From positions 9,904,303 through 9,968,302 of the forward strand of contig NC_087075.1 in NCBI RefSeq assembly GCF_026151205.1: a stretch of DNA of 64,000 nt. Direction: 5' to 3'. Below the pieces are notes generated by a model. That model was not told the origin of the DNA. It searched no databases and saw only the letters and a list, made by a program, of their open reading frames with translations. Positions 1 to 12,361 of this stretch are shown in pieces (positions within the stretch are counted from its first letter, which is position 1; each line of letters opens with the position of its first letter). Position numbers and translations under genes: made by a program. Source of the stretch: Bolinopsis microptera. Its lineage: Eukaryota; Ctenophora; Tentaculata; Lobata; Bolinopsidae.

Positions 1-1235
1 GGATTGTCAGGTATTTCATTCATTCATACTTAATCGGTTTAAAGCTGTATATTTAGAGCTCACTATTGTTTGAACTATGAAAGCAGAACGTAAATAATGG
101 ACAATATACCGACGACAATACCAAGGACCCGAGTGCCGCATTGACTTTTCCGGATCCGTTTTTACCGAAGGCTTATCCACCAGTTACTCATGCTGCATGT
201 ATAGTCTGATAATATTTTGTTTTATCTCTAGCAAGCATTCTGTAAGTTGGAGTGTCGTATTTATTATAGAAGAGCCAGCCAACCTCCGCAGTCCGCATTA
301 CAATCTTTTGTATGCCAGGTTCGTTTATAAAATCTAATCATATAATAAGATTGATCCAATAGTCTAAGATGAACGGTATATCTTAGCTCATCGTTATTAA
401 AATCCTAATGGATGAATTAATCAAGTAATGTTCCCTTCCAACACAACTAAACAACAAACAAATGCTTGCTCACCAGTGGTGACGCAATCGTAGGGGCATG
501 CAGTTGGTTCAGTCTCATTAAACTATATAAAAAATAAGTATAAAGAATAAGGAAAAGGAACGGGAATGAAGCCAATACCAGAAGTGAAACCCCACCAAAG
601 AATAATTGATCCTTAGGTAGACCTGGTGAAATAAAGTAACTGAACTGTAAGTTTAAGAAAAGACGGAAGGAATAAAGGAGAGAGGAAATAATGTTATGTG
701 AACATCATCAGCAGATGATTTGGCACACCGGTTTCGGGGGTTAATACCTGTACCGGTTTAATGTGCCAAGACCCCCTAGCAATCACTCGTCAGTGATCAC
801 CTGTTCACGTTAAATGTAACTCTCACCCCGACGACAGCGTCGAGAAATTATCAAATTATGCATTTGCGCCATACTGGACACATTTTATATTTAATATTTT
901 GTGGTTTGTAGAAATTAGTGTCATCTAAAGTATAGCTTAACTGGCGAGCAAGCATCGTCCCACTCGGCGGGGACGAAAATACCGAGTCCAATCACAGAAA
1001 GTTAACCAAAAGATAAAAACAAGAGCTCGGATATTAACAAAAATCACACGCTCCAGACGACGGGGGAAGAGAGGATAGGAAGTAAGCTGCTGGGCTCAAC
1101 AAATTTTGATAATTGTAAACAAATTTGTTCTTGTGCCCTATAATAATTTGGTATTGAGGTATGACCCTGTACTGTGCGTGATAGTGAAAATGAAAGTGAA
1201 TGTGAATCTGTAATGCGAACGAAACAGAGGCACAT
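1..1235. other. Intergenic, no gene recognised
   Basis: AT-rich sequence with no ORF that looks coding on either strand and no splice-bounded exon I could support. A short imperfect inverted repeat around 721-768 (ggcaca ... tgtgcc with ccggttt on both sides) could form a hairpin. Nothing else is seen. Confidence 0.5.
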
Positions 1236-1365
1236 ATTAGGTGCGGTAAAAAAATCGAAATTATGCGGTACCGCACCCGACTATAAAGGTAAAATGTGCG
1301 GTAAGTTGCGGTAAATTTTTACCAATTATGCGGCAAATGTGCGGCGATTTTTTCGAAATTTGTGC
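1236..1365. repeat. Cluster of tgcggt-type motifs
   Basis: About seven variants of the word gtgcgg(t/c) occur within 130 bp, including the palindrome tgcggtaccgca near 1264. This is clearly denser than in the AT-rich surroundings. It may be the end of a decayed mobile element. No coding sense or terminal repeats could be shown. Confidence 0.35.
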
Positions 1366-1540
1366 GGGAATTGTGAGATTTGTATAGAACGTTAGAACTG
1401 CAGTAGGGTCAGTTTAAACATAAATGACATAATTGCCATGTCTGAAGTGGGTTGTAAATGGGCCATTTTTAGCCTCGAGCGTTTTGGTCCTTTGTTCCTG
1501 CCACTCAGCATTGCCTAATGCAAAGTTGTCATACGTTGTA

Positions 1541-1995
1541 TGACCCGCCGCGCACGAAGTGCGCGGCTCCCCCTGTATCGTCGAAGACGATTGACGATAC
1601 TCCACTATAGTGAAGCGACCGTGGGGGTCACCACGTGATACAAATGCAAAGTAGACATTTTTCTAATACAATAGAGAAATTGACTGATGTTACTTGTTTA
1701 AATTTCTTCGAAGTAGCACGCGCCGCTTTCTTCTCGAAATGTCATCGTGTTGGCCCGATGGCACGTCACAGGAGGAGCATTTAAGGGTGATACTCGTAAA
1801 ATATCTGTTCTATATATTGACCGTCGACGAGTCCAACTCGGCGCACGTCCTGGTAGGTTGTAAACCTACAACACTTGTAGCGCGATGCGTTACTATGCCG
1901 CGCCGCGCACTCAATAAGGCTCCTCCTGGCTAGATCGGCGAAATGCGCTACTGTGCCGCGCCGAGCTGCCATGAATTGACATCGTCAATTAACTA
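1541..1995. repeat. GC-rich palindromic repeat family, main copy
   Basis: GC-rich block made of sub-blocks that recur downstream: 1681-1766 recurs at 4084-4159, 1789-1872 at 3464-3561, and 1868-1995 at 2918-3040. An inverted piece lies at 3257-3300. Each sub-block contains a short perfect hairpin, such as ccgcgcac/gtgcgcgg at about 1548, aattgac/gtcaatt at about 1975 and taggtt/aaccta at about 1853. The pattern suggests a non-autonomous mobile repeat rather than coding DNA. The short ORFs here are not conserved between copies. Confidence 0.6.
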
Positions 1996-2326
1996 CAACA
2001 CTAAATTCAATCACTTGCCATAATAAAAATTTTTGCTCTAACCAGAGCCCTCTCGCTTGCAATACGCGTAGACACATGGCTATGTGAATAAAAATACTAA
2101 CAATCAATTATCAAATAAAGTTTAATCAATAATTATATACAATCACCAAAAAATGTTTCCTCAAGTTTATTTCTAGTCAACTAGTTCGTGGTTTACAAAA
2201 GTGTTATTTTATTTACGATTTATAAACTTAAAGGAATTATTAAATCAAAGTTCTAAACAAGGTATAGTTAAAAAAACAACGCCCAAGTCTAATCTTTCCC
2301 TAAAACAAAAACAAAAAATTAAAACT

Positions 2327-2763
2327 TCATTGCAAATTCCGCCAATATCTCTTGTCATAACTCAAATTACGGAGATAATGCAGGTCAAAGATATTATTCA
2401 AATAAAGATTTCTTTTACATAAATCATGCACAATCAGCGAGAATAGATTGCTTTGGGGTCTTCTTCTTCTCCCTGGTAAGTCCAGTGTATTGTTGGCAAA
2501 AATGAGGGAAGAAAACGCTGGTCCGTCAATAGGACCCCGCAAAACATGTTTTAACATTCTCCACCGACTACGGGCCACTTTTTCTGACAATGGTTCAGAA
2601 TTGCAGCGTTTATACAAGTTTTTGTTGGAGATGACTCCTGGGTACTTTATATTCAAAATAGTGCGAAGATGTCTGCGGTGAACAACATTTAGTTTTTCAA
2701 GGAATATTTTGGGGACGGCCCAACAGGATGAGTTGTACATAAGAACCGATACGACTAAAGCAT
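2327..2763 (-). pseudogene. C-terminal piece of a LINE reverse transcriptase
   Basis: The minus strand encodes the region after the RT core of a non-LTR retrotransposon ORF2. It has the sequence ALVVSVLMYNSSCW near its start, then RRHLRTIL, ISNKNLYKRCN, RWRMLKHVLRG and GRRRRPQSNLF. The plus-strand LINE at 11.6-12.1 kb carries the same order of motifs (ALVTSVLLYNCSSW, RKHLRQII, ISNENLYKRCN, RWKMLGHVLRG, GRRRRPRSNLF), so the two belong to one family. No RT catalytic core or endonuclease lies upstream, so this is a 5'-truncated dead fragment. It sits inside the GC-rich repeat cluster. Confidence 0.8.
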
Positions 2764-2917
2764 TATCAATTATACAGTATTAGACGCTTGTTTAGGGGCA
2801 GTTTATCACTCCAGGCCTTTTTGTAATTGTTAAAGGAATGTAAAATAAAATTTTATTTAAATAAACACTAATTGTTTCATTGAAAATTTATAGCTTTATT
2901 GAAATTTCTTGCAAATA

Positions 2918-3040
2918 TATACTTGTAACGCGATGTGTTACTGTGCTGCGCCGCGCACTCAATGAGGCTTCTCTCGCTAGATCGGCGGGATGCGCTAATG
3001 TGCCGCGCCGAGCTGCGATGAATTGACATCGTCAATTAAA
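2918..3040. repeat. GC-rich repeat copy 2
   Basis: Near-duplicate of 1868-1995. It shares gcgccgcgcactcaat, ctagatcggcg and the closing hairpin aattgacatcgtcaatt, with scattered substitutions. It lies directly downstream (plus sense) of the LINE fragment at 2327-2763. Confidence 0.65.
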
Positions 3041-3256
3041 TATATACACTTATTAACTAACATAAATTACTTGGAATACTTTGAAAGAGATCAACAAGCT
3101 TAAAAACACTTATGTCTTATTTCTTTGTAAAACGCACAATACGGTTAGTAGCTTTTGTTGAGGTGCTTCAAACGTGATTTTAATATAATAAAATATTTTG
3201 GTCGATACACGTACACGTCAACTTTACGGGTTTTACTAATTCGCCGTTTTTGTGGG

Positions 3257-3300
3257 TTTATAACCTACCAGGACGCGCGCCGAGTTGGACTCGTCGACGG
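3257..3300. repeat. GC-rich repeat copy, inverted
   Basis: The reverse complement matches the ccgtcgacgagtccaactcgg ... taggtt part of 1820-1865. It shows that the family is present in both orientations within 3 kb. Confidence 0.55.
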
Positions 3301-3403
3301 CCCCGTTCGTTAATGTTTCGACACGCGCGCAAACTAGCATTCTTGCTTCGCATCGAAGATGGTTGCAGAGCAACGATCTGGAAAGGTTGAAATCATCAAT
3401 CAA

Positions 3404-3432
3404 TGCACAACCCTAACCCTAACCAAAGCCCT
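3404..3432. repeat. Short interstitial telomere-like repeat
   Basis: Contains ccctaaccctaacc followed by the degenerate unit agccctaaac. These are two to four units of the animal telomere word CCCTAA/TTAGGG. It is too short to be a telomere end and is flanked by repeat-family copies on both sides. Confidence 0.6.
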
Positions 3433-3463
3433 AAACAATCGAATTCGTGTTTATAATTAACGA

Positions 3464-3561
3464 GTGATACTTGTAAAATATCTGTTCCATATATTGGACC
3501 GTCGACGATCAGTCCAACTGCCAACTCGGCGCGCGTCCTGGTAGGTTGTAAACCTACAAGT
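3464..3561. repeat. GC-rich repeat copy 3
   Basis: Matches 1789-1872 (tgtaaaatatctgttc...atattg, ccgtcgacga, gtcctggtaggttgtaaacc) with a small internal insertion. It ends in the taggttgtaaaccta hairpin. Confidence 0.6.
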
Positions 3562-4083
3562 TTATAATAGATTCCATCATGCACATAGCAAACCAAATTG
3601 TATTAATGATTACAAATTAAATGAATTTGATTTAATCTAATTTTCCTTGGTTTACTATAATGTATACATACACATATTGACATAGCATAGAATGTGAGGG
3701 AGTTTTAAAAATCGCCATCTTTGACTTATTTACCGAAAAGGCTTATTTTATACATCGACATTTTGACATAGAGATTTCTACCAATACATGATACATTTAA
3801 ATGTATTTTTAAAATTTACTGTTTTGGGGTCCTCCGGAAATCTGTCAGCATAATAATGTAAGCCAATCACTAATGACATTAGTAATGTAAACTAATTTTC
3901 TTAATTAACCGCGTTAAAATACAAAACGATATTTAAAAATCATAACCACAAACTCTTTATTATGTATTAATAATTATACTCCGTATAGATTCACTGTTTG
4001 AGTTTCTATGATTGTTCCCGATTTACTCACAGCTGATCACTAATGTGGTTTTACTTCTAGATGCAGTCAGAGTTTACTGGGCC

Positions 4084-4195
4084 TTGACGGATGTTACTAG
4101 TCTAAATTTCTTCGAAGTAGCGCGCGCCGCTTTCTTCTCGAAATGGCCCGATGGCACGAGCTACGAATGACGAAGTAGCGCGCGCCGGGCCAGAT
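4084..4195. repeat. GC-rich repeat copy 4
   Basis: Matches 1681-1766: aaatttcttcgaagtag, gcgccgctttcttctcg and ggcccgatggcacg are shared. A second, shorter cgaagtagcgcgcgcc follows at about 4171. Confidence 0.6.
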
Positions 4196-4550
4196 CATTA
4201 ACAATGGTCAAACTGGGCGCTCAGCCTATCATTCCGCCGAATCTCTATGTGCATGAACATAATAGCCGAGGTCCCCAGGTAAAGTCAAAGTCGGCGTTGT
4301 AGTCTGAATCCGGTGTCCACCTGTGACCTGAGGAAGATTAAAATTTAGTTTAATGACAGTTTTTTTATTTGCTTCATATTTACCTTTTAATTAATAACTT
4401 TCTTGAAAAAAAGGCCAAATAAAAATTGGAAATGTCTGTCTCGGTGTATCAGTATGTTGCAAATTTCACAATAAAGTCAACAAACAATTAGTGGTAAAAA
4501 CGAATTTATATGTATGATGTACCTTGTTTATCACTTAGCATTTTGAAGTC

Positions 4551-7500
4551 CTATTCTTTATCTATGGTGTCGTATACATTTTCACTGTCTGATGCTATGA
4601 ACTGTCTCTCCTCAGCTGAACAACTCACCCCAACTTCAGCCATGATAATTGGACTCTCACTTGGCAGCTCAACTAGTTCCATTTCTTCCTGGGCGCCTAT
4701 ATGTGCACTGGCCTGGGAGTTATAGACCACTCTTATAACTGGATCTATTTCCTCTAGCCTACCTTTTCTTTTCTCACAGTAAAGAAGTAGACTTAGTGTT
4801 AGGGACACCACTGCCAGGAGTCCCGATGTGCATGACACAATAATCAGAATATAAATTATTTTGTGAACACTCGTTTGAACTTTATCAGGCGACAGAGACT
4901 GACAGGATCCACTTCCATTCTTAGCACAGCAATGTTGAGAGCCTGCTTCTGAGGATGTTCCTGTAGGACACATGGAACATGAGGTCATGTCGGGGTTTTT
5001 GAAGGTACCAGGTATGCAGGAACAACTCTCAGATCCAACTGTTGAAGTTGAGAATGGCGAGCAAGGGGCACAAGCAGACATTTGGGAGTCTTTGTAGGTA
5101 TTCTGAGGGCATAAGACACAGGTTTCGCTAGTATTTTCAGTCCAACTCCAGTTAGTACCAATTGGGCAGTTGCAAGCTGTTCCGTTATATATGACCTTTG
5201 ATCCAGGCGGACAGCTTAGGCATTGTAAGGATTTGCTCCAATACCTATCCTCAATACAGGCACACCGGTCAGAACTGGCTGCTGACGAGGAGAAATCAGG
5301 GCAGAATGTACATGATGTCCTAGTCCCAGTTCCAGCTTCGTAAGTGTTAGCAGCAGGACAGGGTCTACAAGACCTAGAACTAGTGTATTGACCTGGAGGG
5401 CAGGTCACACTGATGCAACTGGAGGAACCAGTAGTGGAGGTAGATGTGGCTGAGCATGAAGTACACCATGTCCTAGAATTAGTTCCAGATTTGTAAGTGT
5501 TAGCAGCACAGGTTCTACAGTACCATCTATTATAATTATTATAACTATAAGCGTATTGACCTGGAGGGCAGGTCACTGGCAGGTCCCCTAGCTCATTCCA
5601 ATTCTCATCAACCAGCAGGAAGCTGCATTCTGAAAAAAGTGCAACTCATTCTCTTGTTGATCTACTTAATCGAACTATATTATAGCGACACTGCTATAAT
5701 ACGACGTGGTTCTCATATCTCTGTATACCTCTAAACATTAAACAGTGTATACGATATAGTGCACTAATTGAACTGTAATGACAGCACTTAACTTTATTGT
5801 GACATAAATAATTGCACTACTTATCAGTTTAGACTTTAGCACACTGCTAGTAGCACACTGCTAGTAACACACTGCTAGTAGCACACTGCTAGTAGCACAC
5901 TGCTAGTAGCACACTGCTAGTAGCACACTGCTAGTAGCACACTGCTAGTAGCACACTGCTAGTAGCACACTGCTAGTAGCACACTGCTAGTAGCACACTG
6001 CTAGTAACACACTGCTAGTAACACACTGCTAGTAACACACTGCTAGTAACACACTGCTAGTAGCACACTGCTAGTAGCACACTGCTAGTAACACACTGCT
6101 AGTAACACACTGCTAGTAACACACTGCTAGTAGCACACTGCTAGTAACACACTGCTAGTAGCACACTGCTAGTAACACACTGCTAGTAGCACACCGCTAG
6201 TAGCACACTGCTAGTAACACACTGCTAGTAACACACTGCTAGTAACACACTACTAGTAATACACTGCTAGTAACACACTGCTAGTAACACACTGCTAGTA
6301 ACACACTACTAGTAATACACTGCTAGTAACACACTGCTAGTAGCACACTGCTAGTAACACACTGCTAGTAGCACACCGCTAGTAGCACACTGCAGGTAGC
6401 ACACTGCTAGTGGCATACTGCTAGTAGCACACTGCTAGTAGCACACTGCTAGTAGCACACTGCTAGTAACACACTGCTAGTAACACACTGCTAGTAACAC
6501 ACTGCTAGTAGCACACCGCTAGTAGCACACTGCTAGTAGTACACTGCTAGTAGCACACTGCTAGTAGCACACTGCTAGTAGCACACCGCTAGTAGCACAC
6601 CGCTAGTAGCACACTGCAGGTAGCACACTGCTAGTAACACATTTCTAGTAAGTAGTAGCACACTGCTAGTAGCACACTGCTAGTAACACACTGCTAGTAA
6701 CACACTGCTAGTAACACACTACTAGTAATACACTGCTAGTAACACACTGCTAGTAGCACACTGCTAGTAACACACTGCTAGTAGCACACCGCTAGTAGCA
6801 CACTGCAGGTAGCACACTGCTAGTGGCATACTGCTAGTAGCACACTGCTAGTAGCACACTGCTAGTAGCACACTGCTAGTAACACACTGCTAGTAACACA
6901 CTGCTAGTAACACACTGCTAGTAGCACACTGCTAGTAGCACACTGCTAGTAGTACACTGCTAGTAGCACACTGCTAGTAGCACACTGCTAGTAGCACACC
7001 GCTAGTAGCACACCGCTAGTAGCACACTGCAGGTAGCACACTGCTAGTAACACACTGCTAGTAGCATACTGCTAGTAGCAACCTGCTAGTGTACACTGCT
7101 AGTAGTACATTGCTAGTAGCACACTGCTAGTAGCACACTGCTAGTTGCACACTGCTAGTAGCACACTACTAGTAACACACTGCTAGTAGCACACTGCTAG
7201 TAACACACTGCTAGTAACACACTGCTAGTAACACATTTCTAGTAAGTAGTAGCACACTGCTAGTAGCACACTGCTAGTAACACACTGCTAGTAACACATT
7301 GCTAGTAACACACTGCTAGTAACACACTGCTAGTAACACACTGCTAGTAACACACTGCTAGTAGCACACCGCTAGTAGCACACTGCAGGTAGCACACTGC
7401 TAGTGGCATACTGCTAGTAGCACATTGCTAGTAGCACACTGCTAGTAGCACACTGCTAGTAACACACTGCTAGTAACACACTGCTAGTAACACACTGCTA

Positions 7501-7945
7501 ATAGCACACCGCTAGTAGCACATTGCAGGTAGCACACTGCTAGTAGCACACTGCTAGTAGCACACTGCTAGTAGCACACTGCTAGTAGCACACTGCTAGT
7601 AGCAACCTGCTAGTAGCACACTGCTAGTAGCAACCTGCTAGTAGCACACTGCTAGTAGCACACTGCTAGTAGCAACCTGCTAGTAGCACACTGCTAGTAG
7701 CACACTGCTAGTAGTACACTGCTAGTAGCAAACTGCAGGCAGCACACTGCTGGTAGCACACTGCTAGTAGTACACTGCTAGTAGCACACTATTGATAGCA
7801 CCATATTTAGTCACGTAATATATTCGTTATACTATTAATTAAAACAGAAAATTAGTTTTAAAAATTAAGATTATAAACTAATAAACTTACGGTAATTAGT
7901 CAGAATTAGAGCGAGCAGCAACGCTATCTTTGTCGGAAGCAGCAT
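4551..7945 (-). CDS. Single-pass cysteine-rich receptor, ephrin-receptor-like repeats
   Basis: This two-exon gene codes for about 377 residues. Exon 1 (7945-7891) starts MLLPTKIALLLALILTNY, a clear signal peptide, and ends at a strong GTAAGT donor in phase 1. Exon 2 (5629-4551) begins after a TTTTTTCAG acceptor in the matching phase and runs to a TAG stop. The extracellular part is repeated Cys motifs (TCPPGQY twice, then NTY...G...C..C, CSCIPGTF and CPTGTSSEAG) as in the ephrin-receptor/GCC2-GCC3-like family. A hydrophobic helix (IIYILIIVSCTSGLLAVVSL) is followed by basic CEKRKGR and a tail of about 80 residues ending NVYDTIDKE, with a YxxI-type motif. A minus-sense AATAAA at about 4363 could end the mRNA. 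A role in cell-surface recognition or signalling is inferred. The ligand is unknown. Confidence 0.88.
5833..7797. repeat. 14-bp minisatellite in the receptor intron
   Basis: About 140 tandem copies of gcacactgctagta, with variants gcacaccgct, aacacactgct, gcaggta and ggcatactgct. Longer blocks repeat at a higher order. The variant string tgcagg...tagtggcatactg recurs at about 6391, 6804 and 7384, and an irregular atttctagtaagtagtag recurs at about 6641 and 7235. The array fills most of the only intron of the receptor gene (5630-7890) and contains no gene. Confidence 0.95.
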
Positions 7946-9158
7946 CTTTCACAAAAACAAACAGGGGTGAACTCTCCGATCAGACGATGAAATATGCGAT
8001 CAAATTGCGACGTATCAATGTAACGTTTGGAATTATCTACCAACGTGATTTGTTGAGTTATGTAAGAGCACCCCAGTGAGCACCTGTATTATCTACCATT
8101 CAAAATAATCCGGTTTATGGATTTTGAGTTCCTCATTTAGTGGTATAGAATTTCAATTCAAACTTCAAAGAGAAGTCTTTTTGTTGACAAGTAAAACTCT
8201 ATTACCGGTTACTGAGCTGGTTACCATGGTAATTGAGCTGCTGGTTACTGTGGTTACTGCTGACACGAACTCAAGATTGCCTTTAACGAACTTATCATAA
8301 AAATGTGCTGTCATCTTTCACTGCTCCCACGATTCTTTGAGTTGATTTTGAGTTCCTTATTTTGTGGTGTAAGCAGATATACTGTTGATCATGTGGAGAT
8401 TTTAATTTCAAATTCTCAATATGGTGGTTGAGGTGGTCGAACGGCTAAATTACTAGAATTTGTTAACTCACAGATAATTTTACTACAGCGGATCATCCGA
8501 TAATCAGAACAGAGACTGGGAACGTTTTGTGATTTCATAAGTTTGTATACGTTTTAACTGCTAAAAATTCATCAAATATTTTGATTGATGATAGGATGCA
8601 TACTGCATAGGAAAGTACTCGGCACTAACTCAAACCGAACTTGTTACAATTTGCTGGCCGTGAATGAATGGGAAAATCCAGCGACCGATTTCACAAAATG
8701 TATATTCCCTTTTGTGGTGCTTTATGTGGCCGGTATGTAACTTCCAAAACATCTATTGGGTCTCATGTCATCCTTAGTAAACCGACTAATTGATCGCTGG
8801 ACAATAATTCCGTAAAATATTTGAAATTTGTGTTTGAAAATAGGACAGGAGTTCGACAGTATCAATTTTCCACTTTGTAATGCTTTCTTTGAAATGCTTT
8901 ATCCAGATGGAATCAAAATTCCAGCAAAGCACAATTATTCCTTGAATCAGAACTTCACCATTTTGACGTTATTATTTTCCAGGGACCAATTAGTGAGTTG
9001 ATGGCACATTTAGGTTTTGAAAGGTAGATTCGCGGAGAAAGCTTTCGCCTTTCGAAGAAGGCTTCATATCCGAGTTTGATCGTTTCTGATACAAGATTGC
9101 GGACTTTTTACATAAGAAACACAGACACAAACATCAGTATTAAAACATTGAACACCAA
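7946..9158. other. Intergenic, 5' flank of the receptor gene
   Basis: No gene seen. The receptor 5' leader should lie just above 7945. A phrase tgattttgagttcct occurs at about 8118 and 8342 with similar following sequence, suggesting a small diverged direct repeat. A minus-sense AATAAA at about 9159-9164 probably serves the gene ending at 9471. Confidence 0.45.
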
Positions 9159-9470
9159 TTTATTGACTGTGTAGTCTACTTATTTTACAAAGTAAATATA
9201 GCAGTAAAACTTTTGCGACCGACTTTTTCCAGAAAACAGTGCAATTAAAAATAATTGTCTCTATAAATCATCTTGAAATTTAAAAAAACTGAGTACCCCA
9301 GGTTTTTCTGTATAACTAATTGCTAGCTTCTCTGATACAGTAATCTTTGCATGTTGTAGGTGAAGCACCTCATTTCACTGTAAGTAATCCTTCTACCCGG
9401 TGTATAACTAAGTTCTAAGCCCAATGACGTAGTCGTATCACCTGATGTGACGTCACTGCTCTTCTAATAG

Positions 9471-12361
9471 TTATTTTACTAGTTCTACTTCGACTAGTTT
9501 ACCATTAGGGTCAACATGCATTTCAACGTTATGTTCCAGCAGGTAGTTGACATGTTCAGCACAGAAATCCTCTCCTTTCATTCTGCTTTCACATTTCTGG
9601 AAAATTTTAAAAGTTTGGTCGACAATGCCAAACTATTTGTGTGTTAAATAAGACAAATTGTAAACTTGAGAAAGGTGGTCCTACAAAACTTTTCCATCTC
9701 AGATCTGAAAAATTGTAAACAAATTCTCAGAAAATCCGTGCACTAGCGAAGGATCAAATCGAACATAATATTAATATTATAGAATTATGAGGGGATCAGT
9801 TTCACAAACCGTATTGGCACAGACAACTTGACAGTTGAATCTTCCAGAACACATTCCGCAAATGTCAGGTTGACACCATAGATCACCCGGTACAAACTTT
9901 CGATTAAACCTGCAACAAACTTTCATTGTCGGCATGTGAAAAATAATTCGTAAGAAACTGTAACTGACATAATATTGGAATGCATTAAATGCAGGTTCAG
10001 TAGATTTGCTTGGAAAATTATGATTATTTTTTAGCTTTATGCAATTCATAGATCCAGAATAGGTTTTCATATAGTTTTAAGAGTTTTAATTATCTTTCCT
10101 TCCATATTATTTTAGCCTTTATTGAAGGTATATTGAGTAAATGTGCCGTCCAGGTGGTTGGTAAAGTGCCCCCGGGGAAGCCTCATCAGTACAGCGACGA
10201 TCCAACTGTCGTTAAACTTTCAGCAGAGAGAAAGTCCCTTCAGCAAGAATGTAGCCTCACAGGGATAAGTGACAGGAGTGGCCTCAGAAAAAGAATCAAC
10301 CATCTCAAACGTACCATCAAAAAGAGGTTGAAATCTATCAACGAGGCCACTGCTAACGCCCTAGTAGATGTCATCAACAACACCGACAGCTGCAGAAGCA
10401 TGTTTGAAGCGAATAGAACTTTGGCCCAGTGTAGGATGAAGAAAGATGGAGTGACTGTCCACGATGCAGACGGCAAAACCTTAGGTTCTGACTCATTAAA
10501 AGCAGAAGCTATTAAAGAATACTTTAATAATGAGTGCAATGAAAAAGATGAACCCCATCTCCCAGCATTCATAGACCCTCCTGGAAGCCTCCTCTGTCCC
10601 ATAACACCTGAAGAAGTTGGCCGTGCTGTTATGAAGCTGAAATCCGGTAGAGTGTGTGGCCCTGACGGTATACCTAATGAGCTAATGAAAGCTGCTGGAT
10701 ATCCCCTCCACTGTGAGTTGGCTAGGATCTACAATCTCTCCTTTGACGCCAACACATACATCCCAGCTATTGGAGAAGGTATCCTGACACCCCTTCAGCA
10801 GCCAGGAAAACCCCGAGGTCCGGTAAAGTCTATCCGGCCCCTCACATTGCTTAATGGAACTAGAAAAGTCCTATCCCTCGTAGCCTTGAACAGAATCAAT
10901 TACCACGTTGATATGTACACTGGACCTTGGCAGGCGGCATACAAGCAGGGTCGCAGTTGTGCTGACCTGGTTTGGTCTCAGAGAATGTTGACATCAGTGG
11001 TTACCAGGCGCGAGTTTGAGTATAGTAAAATCAACATTGACCGCTGCGTTTAATACCATCCGCAGACAGACCATCATCAACCTCCTCATTGATGCAGGAT
11101 GCTCTAGAGACGACATTCGCCTGGTTCAGTACCTCCTCTCAAATACAAAGCTCAAGGTGACGGTCAACAGAGCTGAGTCTGGTGAATTCGTGATTAATAT
11201 TGGAGCTTACCAGGGAGACAGTCTGGCAGGTAAAGTGTTTACATTGACCCTTGCCGGTGCCCTGAATCACATCAGAGCCGTGATCAGTGTCACAATCCCT
11301 AGACCGAACCCCCCAGTCTCTGATAGAAGCCTCCCGTTAGAGTCCGCCTATGCTGACGATGCTGAGCTTCTGAGTGAAGATGGTCAGAGTCTGGTGAAGA
11401 TACTAGAGATTGCCAGTGACATACTAAAGGACTGGAGTCTCTTTGTTAACGAATCAAAGACGGTGTTTACAAGAGTGTATTTGGCAGGAACAGATGCTTT
11501 AGATGCCCATGGCAATAAAATCAGAGGAAATGAAGAGTGGCGACAGTCAGTGCTATTAGGATCAAAGCTCTGTTCAGAAAGAGATATTGTCAACAGACGC
11601 AACAAAGCCAATGTTGCCTTCTACACCTACAAGAAAGTTGTACGAAGCTCTTGTCACTTCAGTGTTGTTGTATAACTGTAGCAGCTGGGCTGCTCCTGAA
11701 ACCGTAATGGCATCTGTCGACGTTCTTCAAAGGAAGCATCTGAGACAGATAATCAACACCTATTGGCCTACGGTTATCAGTAACGAGAACTTATATAAAA
11801 GATGTAATGTCAGTCCCCTTACTGAAACGATCAAGAAAGCACGATGGAAGATGCTTGGGCACGTTCTCAGAGGCGGTGATGACACTCCCGCTTTCTTATC
11901 TTTTAGATTTGCATGTTTAGGATGTCTTGACTACAAAGGAAGGAGGCGCAGACCTCGTTCAAATTTATTTGATTTATTATTAAGACATTATGACGAAGAA
12001 TATTATTATATATATATTGTGATTGTAATTTCAACGATTTAGTGTACAAAGCTCATGATAGACGTTTATGGAGAAGCTATGGGTGAGTCGAGACTACTCG
12101 GCCACTCGATTTTATGATTTATTTCCTATTATCTTGTGTTTGCTGTATATAGTTGATTAATAAATAAATAGGTAGTTCACTTTTAAAAACTTTACAATTT
12201 ACCAGATACCGTGCCTTTCGCCACTTAAACGAAATGAAATGAGGATCGCGAAGTGAAACAAAATCAAACCTTGAGAAGAAGCAAAGGTTGTGGTCAGCTG
12301 GGAAGGAGGTTGTCAGATGAAGTAAACTCAGGGTACCGATTAAGAAGAGTAGCTTCATCAT
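9471..12361 (-). CDS. Small secreted eight-cysteine protein, copy A (VWC-like)
   Basis: This three-exon gene codes for 105 residues. Exon 1 (12361-12270) has the signal peptide MMKLLFLIGTLSLLHLTTS and ends TTCTCAAG|GTTTGA in phase 2. Exon 2 (9909-9810, 100 bp) carries the cysteine core, FVPGDLWCQPDICGMC then SGRFNCQVVC. Exon 3 (9596-9471) begins KCESRMKGEDFC and ends ELVK then TAA. All phases match. The pattern (Y/F)xPGxLWC..C..C....C...C resembles a single von Willebrand factor C domain, but I do not recognise a named family. Copy B at 17.0-17.9 kb has the same exon phases and an identical exon 2 length, which supports both. Intron 1 is 2.36 kb and holds a LINE on the opposite strand. Confidence 0.86.
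10085..12115 (+). mobile_element. Truncated, frameshifted LINE (YADD reverse transcriptase)
   Basis: ORF2 remnant of a non-LTR retrotransposon in three consecutive frames: 10133-11053, 11016-11675 and 11587-12042. RT landmarks appear in order: GRVCGPDGIPNELMKAAG, AYKQGRSCADLVW, an LTAAFNTI motif A, GAYQGDSLAGKVF and the catalytic YADD in SAYADDAELLSEDG. The post-RT region with NCSSWAAPE and LYKRCN follows. The reading frame shifts near 11.03 kb and near 11.6 kb, and the endonuclease is absent, so the copy is dead. A short out-of-frame tail (YKAHDRRLWRSYG) runs to about 12084. It sits inside intron 1 of the eight-cysteine gene copy A. It belongs to the same family as the fragment at 2327-2763. 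Confidence 0.88.

Noticed and set aside
5833-7797. CRISPR-like array
   Set aside because: The repeat is 14 bp with no spacers, in an animal gene intron. It is a minisatellite.
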